Of a stretch of 11,947 nt of DNA, positions 6,929 to 11,947 are shown in pieces (position 1 is the first letter of the stretch; each line of letters opens with the position of its first letter). The stretch covers positions 1 through 11,947 of the forward strand of contig PALU01000054.1 of assembly GCA_002706585.1 (NCBI GenBank). The letters run 5' to 3'. Source of the stretch: Rickettsiales bacterium (GTDB lineage Bacteria; Pseudomonadota; Alphaproteobacteria; TMED127). The notes under the pieces are model-generated. The model did no database searches. It was not told where the DNA came from and saw only the letters and a list, made by a program, of their open reading frames with translations. The translations under genes were made by a program, and so were the position numbers.

Positions 6929-9900
6929 AATACCTTGTGCTCCTGTCCCTCCTTGTGGGCCAACTGCCCCCTGTGCTCCTTGAGCCCCAGCTGCTCCTTG
7001 CGCTCCTGCTGTTCCTTGTGCTCCTCCTGCTCCTTGTGCTCCTGCTGCCCCTTGTGCTCCTGCTACCCCTTGTGCTCCAGCTGCTCCTTGTGATCCTGCT
7101 GTTCCTTGTGCTCCTGCATCTCCTTGTGCCCCTTCTGGACCATTTGCTCCTTGTGCTCCTGCTGTTCCTTGTGCCCCTGCTGCTCCTTGTGATCCTGTTA
7201 ACCCTTGTGCGCCTGCCGCACCTTGTGAGCCTACTGCTCCTTGTGCTCCTGCTGCTCCTTGTGCTCCTGCTGATCCTCCAACCATATCTTGAATATTTAT
7301 AAAAGTTGTTCCGTATGTATTACTTCCTATTATATTTATATCACTATCGTTCTCGCTGTCCCAAACAACAGCTCGTATAAGCCAGCCGTCTGTTATAGAA
7401 AGCATTATACTTGATGAATTACCATAATAATCCGGTGCTTGAGACGGAACAGCAATCGTTATTGTACTATTTAAAATATTATTCCAAGAAGCACCATTTG
7501 TATCACTATATTGTAATTTCATCCAAACACTATCGTCATTTTCACTATTTCCATCAACTGTAGCGCCATATGAAATAAATGCTTTGATATTGGAATTTAC
7601 TTTAATTGTTGTTCCTGTAGTTCCTGAATTATTTGCTGTTACAGTCCATATTCCTCCTTCTGTAAAAACAGGTGTAGAATTAAATCGTACTCCAACTGGA
7701 TTTGCGGAACTATTAGTCATATTTGTTTGTTCAGAAGTTAAGGCTAAATGTATAGCAGCAGAAGCACTACCAGCCGTTCCTGTTACACCTTGTGCTCCAG
7801 CAGCTCCTTGGGCTCCTTGAATACCCGGTCCTCCTTGTGCTCCTGCTGTTCCTTGAGCTCCAGCTGCACCTTGAGATCCTGCTGCTCCTTGATTACCATT
7901 TGTAACAAAACTAATAATAACATCTTCACTGTCACTAAAAGGACTTGGGGCTGAAGAACCTTGATTTGTTACTGTTAATTGATAATAAGTATTTGGACCA
8001 CTAGAAATTGTTTGAATAGTTGTAATTTGAAATAATAAAAATTGTGAAGAATCTAGTTTATTAGATATTCTTATAAAACCTAATATAGGATTACTAACTG
8101 ATGAAATAGTAGACATAAAAGAAGTTATACTATTACCATCATCATCTGAGTCATCTATATTTATTTGAGTTGATGCGTTTTGATTTGTTTGATTAAAACG
8201 AACTCCTCCTGGAGCATCAGGAGCAGCTGTATCGGATGGTAAATCAACATGATAATCAAAAGTTGCTCCTCCAAAATTACCATCTGGTCCTTGTGCGCCA
8301 GCTGCTCCTTGTGATCCTGCTGCTCCTTGAGCACCATTTGTTCCTTGAGCACCATCTGTTCCTTGTGCCCCTGCTGCGCCTTGTGCTCCATTTGTTCCTT
8401 GAGCACCATCTGTTCCTTGTGCCCCTGCTGCGCCTTGTGCTCCATTTGTTCCTTGAGCTCCATTTGTTCCTTGTGCTCCAGCTGTTCCTTGTGCTCCAGT
8501 AGCACCTAATAAATCATCTGGTGTTAAATTTTTAATTACAATTGTTCCACCCATACCTTGATGGTATCGACATATATAATATAGATTATCAGGTGCGTCA
8601 GTTGGTACAAGAAATTCAAAAGAGGCAGCTCCTGGTAATGGAAAGGCACTACCTCCTGAGGTAAATGTAATTCCTGTATTATATATAGTACCTGGTACAC
8701 CATTATATGCTGGCGTGGTCGTTTGTATTACTAATGGATGACCTCCAAGAGAACTATGTAATGTAAAGTTATATCTATGACCTCTAAATAAATAAATAGT
8801 ATCTTGGTTAACACCATCAACAGCATATATATTTCCTCCTCCTGAATTTACAACAGTAAAATTAAAAGTCTGTTCAATAACTTGTTCTCCGATAGATCCT
8901 TGAGCTCCTTGAGCCCCCACGTCTCCTTGAGAACCAATCGCTCCTTGTGCCCCAGTTGGACCCAATACACCTTGTGCTCCTTGTGCTCCTACTGATCCTT
9001 GTGCTCCTTGGTCTCCTTGTGATCCTACTGCTCCTTGTGCTCCTTGGTCTCCTTGAGGACCAGCTGCTGCTCCAACTGCTGTTTGTGGTCCATAAATTAA
9101 AAACCAAAATGCTCCTTGAGCATCTGGAGCAACATCATCTGTAGTCGCTGAACCAACAGCAGGTAATCCAGTTGGTGTATATATGTCTACCTTTTTATAA
9201 GTAACATATCTCGCAATACCATCAGCAGCATAAAAAGTTGTTGGATTTCCTACATATTTTAAACCAATAAAATATATGTTATTTCTTTGTAATGTTATAT
9301 TTCCTATAGGAATACTGATGAAAGAGTGGTTCTCTGTTATATTTGCTTGACTAGTTGATGTTCCCAATAAAGCATCAGGTTTAGGTTGTGTCCAATTATT
9401 ATTACTAGAATAAACACTAGTAAATACTGTAACGGTACCACTACCTTTTTGAAAACATCTAATTTTTATATTGTTATAAACTCCTGTTTGTTGAGCAATA
9501 AATCCGTGAAAATATACAAAATTTGACTGGTCTGCTCCATTTTGACCCTCCCCTTTTGCTGCCAAATCCCACGCTTGATACCATATATTAACATCACCAT
9601 CTGCTCCCTGAGCACCATTTAACCCTTGAGCACCATCTAATCCTTGAGCTCCAGAGGCTCCCTGTGCTCCTGCTGCTCCTTGAGCACCATTTAATCCTTG
9701 AGACCCCGCGTCTCCTTGAGAACCAATCGCTCCTTGTGCTCCAGCTGCTCCCTGAGCTCCTGCTGCTCCTTGGGCTCCATTTAATCCCTGAGCACCATTA
9801 TGTCCTTGTGCTCCAGCTGACCCTTGAGCCCCATCTAATCCTTGAGCTCCACCGGGACCTACTGCTCCCTGAGCACCATTTAACCCCTGAGCACCATTCA

Positions 9901-11947
9901 ATCCCTGAGAACCTCCAGGTCCAATAGGTCCTTGTGCTCCATTTAATCCTTGAGCTCCATCGGCACCTATTGCTCCTTGTGCTCCATTTAATCCTTGAGC
10001 CCCGTTTAATCCTTGAGCACCATTTAATCCTTGAGCCCCATCTAATCCTTGAGCTCCATCAGGACCTATTGCTCCTTGTGCTCCATTTAATCCTTGAGCC
10101 CCATTTAATCCTTGAGCTCCATTTAATCCTTGAACACCATTCAATCCTTGAGCACCGTTTAGTCCTTGAGCACCATTTGCCCCTTGTGCGCCTTGGGCTC
10201 CGTCTGGACCAGTATAACCTTGAGGTCCTGCTGGAACATCTTCACCTGTAAGTCTAAACCAAAATCCTGCTCCACTTAAATCTACTATTGGTCCATTAGC
10301 ATTTGGCCAATTTGAAGCATTTCCAGGTAAGTCTGCAAATGTATGAGCTATAGATGTTTTTTTAGTAAAAGAAGAATAACTATTTTCCCCTACTATTTGA
10401 GATTTTGCTGTCAATAAACCAAATGAAGTTGCTGGGGTGGGAGAACCATCTTGCCATTTTACTCCAATCCAATATACATCTCCTTTATTTAAATAAGCTC
10501 CTTTATTATCTATAACATTTTGAGAACCATCATAATGGGCTCCTGATGATGTTAAATCTAATTCAATTATAGCACCAGCATTTACATTTGGTTGATTCAT
10601 CTGTGGAAATTGACATAAATTATCTGTTGCTTGTGTTAAAGCTATGTAAGGAGTATTCCATCCAGTATCAGGTAAAGCAGAATTTCCTAGAAAAGAACCA
10701 GTGGAATTATATAAAACAGCTTGTAATTTTACTTTATAACCATTATCCCCTGTAATATTTTGAACTTTTAATTGTAATTTTGTAAAAACACCGTTCGTTG
10801 GAGCAATAAATCCGTGATAATAAATAAATTCTTTATCTTGTCCTCCTTCTATAGAAGGTCTTAAGGTAGTATTTGCTAAATCCCACGTTTGATAAATTGT
10901 ATTAGCAAAAACGGTTCCCCCTGTTGACCCTGGTTCACCCCTAAAACCTTGTGGACCTTGAGCTCCTGTAGGTCCTGTAACCATACTATCAGCACCAGTA
11001 GCTCCTTGTGCTCCTGTCATACCAGTAGGTCCTGTAACTTGACTAGTTGCTCCAATTGCTCCTTGAGCACCTGTTATTCCTTGATAACCTTGAACACCTG
11101 TTGGTCCTAAAACAGTTCCTGCTGGAGTCCCATATAATTGAAACCATATCCCGGCTAATGGATTTGGAGATATATTTATACTAAGGGCATCAGTAGGTAA
11201 AGCATCCTGCCAATAATTTGCGTTAGTTTTCCATAATATAGAACCTGTATCGTCTTGAGTATCACCACCATTATCTGAATCTCCCCAAAATGTAAGATGC
11301 GATACTGCTTGATAATCTTTATTACCATAATCTTGTCTTAATCCAATAAAATATACTTCTCCTTCTTCTAAAGTAGGTGGTTCTGGCGAACTAAATTTAT
11401 AATAATCAAATGTAACAAACTGATTATTTATAGGGTCAACTGTAAGACCTATAGCTCTTCCATTTCTAGAACTTGGCTTTAAACTGACAGTTCCTGCCAC
11501 ATTTGCGTCACCCGTAATAACTTCTCTACTATTATATACTGCTAATTCAATATATTGAACACCTGTTGGTTTATGAGGAGGAGGAGTATTATTATCAGCA
11601 ACAGACTGACCATTTTTTACTCTTATTTTAATTTGTTTTATAGTAGTGTTCATACCAGCTACAAATCCTTCAAAATATATATGATTATTATCGCCACCCA
11701 TAGCACTTGAAGAATTTTTTAATTCTGTTAGTGATAAATTTTCATAGAAAAATGGAGCGTCATTTCCTGTTGCGCCAGTTCCACCTCCTCTTCCATCTCC
11801 TGCTGTGCCTGCTCCTGTCGGTCCTTGTGATCCTTCTGGTCCAGAATAGTTAAAAATAAGTCTATGTTTATGATCTGGAATCAATCCATTTCCTAATACA
11901 GTTAAATTATCTATTTCAAAATATCTATATAGAGGAGGAGGATTACC
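6341..11947 (-). CDS. Giant collagen-like modular surface/fibre protein with cupredoxin domain (CLP-A), 5' end beyond the window
   Basis: The frame is open from the right window edge to a TAA at 6341-6343, giving at least 1868 residues. A TTG at 11882-11884 is not the start: the frame continues upstream through 21 more sense codons (including PPPLYRYFEIDNL) and contains no ATG there, so the true start lies outside the window. Domains, numbered from the edge: short N-terminal piece (1-35), collagen, A1 (63-280), collagen, A2 (345-572), collagen stalk (573-784), A3 (785-959), collagen, cupredoxin (1021-1147), collagen, type B (1221-1352), collagen, jelly-roll-like (1394-1556), collagen, C-terminal domain (1674-1868). 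Collagen runs are mostly Gly-Ala-Gln alternating with Gly-X-Y. No transmembrane segment is visible in the part present. By analogy with giant-virus collagen proteins it is probably a virion surface fibre; that role is inferred. An AT-rich hairpin follows the stop by 7 nt. The reading frame is very secure; the function is not. Confidence 0.9.
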   Translation of the reverse strand, partial: GNPPPLYRYFEIDNLTVLGNGLIPDHKHRLIFNYSGPEGSQGPTGAGTAGDGRGGGTGATGNDAPFFYENLSLTELKNSSSAMGGDNNHIYFEGFVAGMNTTIKQIKIRVKNGQSVADNNTPPPHKPTGVQYIELAVYNSREVITGDANVAGTVSLKPSSRNGRAIGLTVDPINNQFVTFDYYKFSSPEPPTLEEGEVYFIGLRQDYGNKDYQAVSHLTFWGDSDNGGDTQDDTGSILWKTNANYWQDALPTDALSINISPNPLAGIWFQLYGTPAGTVLGPTGVQGYQGITGAQGAIGATSQVTGPTGMTGAQGATGADSMVTGPTGAQGPQGFRGEPGSTGGTVFANTIYQTWDLANTTLRPSIEGGQDKEFIYYHGFIAPTNGVFTKLQLKVQNITGDNGYKVKLQAVLYNSTGSFLGNSALPDTGWNTPYIALTQATDNLCQFPQMNQPNVNAGAIIELDLTSSGAHYDGSQNVIDNKGAYLNKGDVYWIGVKWQDGSPTPATSFGLLTAKSQIVGENSYSSFTKKTSIAHTFADLPGNASNWPNANGPIVDLSGAGFWFRLTGEDVPAGPQGYTGPDGAQGAQGANGAQGLNGAQGLNGVQGLNGAQGLNGAQGLNGAQGAIGPDGAQGLDGAQGLNGAQGLNGAQGLNGAQGAIGADGAQGLNGAQGPIGPGGSQGLNGAQGLNGAQGAVGPGGAQGLDGAQGSAGAQGHNGAQGLNGAQGAAGAQGAAGAQGAIGSQGDAGSQGLNGAQGAAGAQGASGAQGLDGAQGLNGAQGADGDVNIWYQAWDLAAKGEGQNGADQSNFVYFHGFIAQQTGVYNNIKIRCFQKGSGTVTVFTSVYSSNNNWTQPKPDALLGTSTSQANITENHSFISIPIGNITLQRNNIYFIGLKYVGNPTTFYAADGIARYVTYKKVDIYTPTGLPAVGSATTDDVAPDAQGAFWFLIYGPQTAVGAAAGPQGDQGAQGAVGSQGDQGAQGSVGAQGAQGVLGPTGAQGAIGSQGDVGAQGAQGSIGEQVIEQTFNFTVVNSGGGNIYAVDGVNQDTIYLFRGHRYNFTLHSSLGGHPLVIQTTTPAYNGVPGTIYNTGITFTSGGSAFPLPGAASFEFLVPTDAPDNLYYICRYHQGMGGTIVIKNLTPDDLLGATGAQGTAGAQGTNGAQGTNGAQGAAGAQGTDGAQGTNGAQGAAGAQGTDGAQGTNGAQGAAGSQGAAGAQGPDGNFGGATFDYHVDLPSDTAAPDAPGGVRFNQTNQNASTQINIDDSDDDGNSITSFMSTISSVSNPILGFIRISNKLDSSQFLLFQITTIQTISSGPNTYYQLTVTNQGSSAPSPFSDSEDVIISFVTNGNQGAAGSQGAAGAQGTAGAQGGPGIQGAQGAAGAQGVTGTAGSASAAIHLALTSEQTNMTNSSANPVGVRFNSTPVFTEGGIWTVTANNSGTTGTTIKVNSNIKAFISYGATVDGNSENDDSVWMKLQYSDTNGASWNNILNSTITIAVPSQAPDYYGNSSSIMLSITDGWLIRAVVWDSENDSDINIIGSNTYGTTFINIQDMVGGSAGAQGAAGAQGAVGSQGAAGAQGLTGSQGAAGAQGTAGAQGANGPEGAQGDAGAQGTAGSQGAAGAQGVAGAQGAAGAQGAGGAQGTAGAQGAAGAQGAQGAVGPQGGTGAQGIVGPGYKGCCSYKWLSDLSGAVNNWAIKGKPPSSVINQAGSITNLQTLELLHISGTHMMFNKFPSFPVEVGSQGPNMTPADNGRSAHNAFFGYLMPADGVILGFSVDFCGFPRQATFYVFTYDPTGADAEGDNGNVRFTEKIVANGNNEPFASSTINLDYKIVVKPNTWLFACQDIAGSSDPARGPTHITAYVRFT
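6929..7279 (-). repeat. C-terminal collagen run of CLP-A
   Basis: About 117 residues of Gly-X-Y dominated by GAQ with GAA, GTA, GVA and GAG, ending GPGYKG just before the C-terminal domain. Confidence 0.87.
7280..7768 (-). other. Jelly-roll-like domain of CLP-A (TNF/C1q-like?)
   Basis: About 163 residues: AIHLALTSEQTNM, VGVRFNSTPVF, GGIWTVTANNSG, IKAFISYGA, WMKLQYSDTNGASWNN, and a closing TTFINIQDMVGG. The alternation of hydrophobic strands and the FINIQ-type last strand recall C1q/TNF-type heads, which trimerise at the end of collagen stalks. The family call is tentative; the non-collagen, beta-rich nature is clear. Confidence 0.5.
7769..7891 (-). repeat. Collagen run between type B and jelly-roll-like domains
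   Basis: About 41 residues, mostly GAQ, GAA and GTA triplets, with one GGPGIQG variation. Confidence 0.82.
7892..8287 (-). other. Type B domain of CLP-A
   Basis: About 132 residues starting NFGGATFDY, with INIDDSDDDGNSI, GFIRISNKLDSSQFLLFQIT, YYQLTVTNQ and ending DSEDVIISFVTNG before collagen. It is the closest paralogue of B1 in CLP-B and the reference showing that B1 is interrupted. From recall, this domain is common between collagen runs in marine phage tail-fibre proteins. Confidence 0.75.
8288..8506 (-). repeat. Collagen run with 54-bp tandem repeat, between cupredoxin and type B domains
   Basis: About 73 residues of Gly-X-Y with GTN, GTD, GAA and GAQ triplets. It contains the 54-bp repeat given separately. 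Confidence 0.85.
8334..8458 (-). repeat. 54-bp direct tandem repeat, 2.3 copies
   Basis: 8334-8387 and 8388-8441 are identical by inspection, and 8442-8458 repeats the first 17 bases before diverging. The unit encodes 18 residues, six collagen triplets, so copy-number change preserves frame. Confidence 0.9.
8507..8887 (-). other. Cupredoxin-like domain with a type 1 copper ligand set, in CLP-A
   Basis: About 127 residues between two collagen runs. After a beta-rich opening (TFNFTVV, then LFRGHRYNFTL) comes GGHPLVIQTT with the first candidate ligand His at 8738-8740. Near the end YYICRYHQGMGGTIVI gives Cys (8570-8572), His (8561-8563) and Met (8552-8554). The order His…Cys-x2-His-x2-Met is that of amicyanin-type cupredoxins, and the FEFLVPTDAPDNLYY strand before the Cys fits the fold. 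All four classical ligands are present, so mononuclear copper binding is chemically possible. Similar domains occur, as I recall, in marine phage and bacterial secreted proteins. Whether it carries copper or is just a structural head cannot be told from sequence. Confidence 0.8.
8888..9070 (-). repeat. Collagen run between A3 and the cupredoxin domain
   Basis: About 61 residues of Gly-X-Y, mixed GDQ, GAQ, GAV and GSV triplets with one GPT. It includes a duplicated GSQGDQGAQG-like block. Confidence 0.82.
9071..9595 (-). other. Domain A3 of CLP-A (type A)
   Basis: About 175 residues opening with VNIWYQAWDLA, then FVYFHGFIA, a run of short beta-type segments, IYFIGLKY, and closing FWFLIYGPQT before AAAGPQG. 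The same closing (GPQT…GAAAGPQG) ends A4 of CLP-B, so A3 and A4 with their downstream junction look like direct duplicates. Confidence 0.72.
9596..10231 (-). repeat. Long Gly-Leu-Asn / Gly-Ala-Gln collagen stalk of CLP-A
   Basis: About 212 residues of near-perfect Gly-X-Y. A large central part alternates GAQ and GLN triplets, with GAI, GPD and GAA variants. At DNA level the plus strand repeats ccatttaatccttgagc at 18-base spacing with point differences, indicating tandem expansion of an 18-bp unit. Leu-Asn is not found as a repeated unit in the other runs. Confidence 0.88.
10232..10915 (-). other. Domain A2 of CLP-A (type A)
   Basis: About 228 residues. It opens with IYQTWDLA, then has FIYYHGFIAP, VYWIGVKW and closes with GFWFRLTG before collagen resumes at GPQGYTG. 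The shared pattern with A1, A3 and A4 defines a repeated domain family inside these two proteins. Confidence 0.7.
10916..11107 (-). repeat. Collagen run between A1 and A2
   Basis: Gly-X-Y triplets with more proline and threonine than the other runs (GPTGMTGAQG, GPQGFRGEPG), and two interruptions (ATSQVTGPTG, ADSMVTGPTG) that are near duplicates of each other. Confidence 0.8.
11108..11761 (-). other. Domain A1 of CLP-A (beta-rich interspersed domain, type A)
   Basis: About 218 residues without Gly-X-Y periodicity. Landmarks shared with the other type A copies, in order, are IYFEGFVAG near the start, VYFIGLRQ in the second half and GIWFQLYG at the end, directly followed by collagen (GPTGVQG). 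It is the most divergent copy in CLP-A because it lacks the WYQxWDLA opening seen in A2 and A3. A carbohydrate- or partner-binding beta-sandwich is plausible but unproven. Confidence 0.65.
11762..11842 (-). repeat. Short N-terminal collagen run of CLP-A
   Basis: It starts at GPEGSQGPTG and includes a run of six glycines broken by Arg and Thr, with register slips. It joins the N-terminal piece (…HRLIFNYS) to domain A1 and is too short and irregular for a long stalk. Confidence 0.7.

Noticed and set aside
11882..11884. TTG as start codon of CLP-A.
   Set aside because: The frame is open and protein-like further upstream to the window edge.

Overview
The window is filled by two giant collagen-like modular proteins, both on the minus strand, in tandem and in the same reading frame, separated by 54 bases that are about 89% A+T. 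I call them CLP-A (6341 to beyond the right edge, at least 1868 residues) and CLP-B (6286 to beyond the left edge, at least 2095 codons). Everything is protein-coding except 6287-6340. I see no RNA gene, CRISPR array, transposase or integrase. Long open frames exist on the plus strand and in the other minus frames only because Gly-X-Y codon runs lack stops in every frame.

The most likely source is a large eukaryotic DNA virus (Nucleocytoviricota, Mimivirus-like / Imitervirales), probably marine. The reasons are the AT-rich non-repeat coding sequence, giant intronless collagen-repeat genes, no Shine-Dalgarno sequence before the visible start, and a long AT-rich hairpin 7 nt after the CLP-A stop that resembles the 3' hairpins of Mimivirus transcripts. 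Several domains look, from recall, like interspersed domains of marine phage tail fibres, so a phage or bacterial origin is a weaker alternative. No hallmark gene in the window settles it.

CLP-A, in protein order: N-terminus off the window; short collagen run; beta-rich domain A1 (11108-11761); collagen; A2 (10232-10915); a long Gly-Leu-Asn/Gly-Ala-Gln collagen stalk; A3 (9071-9595); collagen; a cupredoxin domain with a complete amicyanin-like type 1 copper ligand set (8507-8887); collagen; a type B domain (7892-8287); collagen; a jelly-roll-like domain (7280-7768); collagen; and a Cys-containing C-terminal domain (6341-6928).

CLP-B, in protein order: a 101-residue N-terminal head (5984-6286); collagen; type B domain B1 (5195-5581), which holds an in-frame TAA at 5288-5290; collagen; A4 (3851-4603); collagen; B2 (3152-3523); collagen; B3 (2309-2683); collagen; B4 (1595-2008); then an uninterrupted Gly/Ser/Thr-rich collagen run of more than 530 residues to the left edge. 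After the TAA the frame stays open for 5.28 kb, and the domain it interrupts resumes exactly in register. The gene is therefore a broken, read-through or mis-sequenced giant gene, not a genuine 332-residue protein.

Both proteins are probably virion-surface or fibre components: triple-helical stalks spacing out beta-sandwich heads that could bind host or partner surfaces. This role is inferred from architecture.
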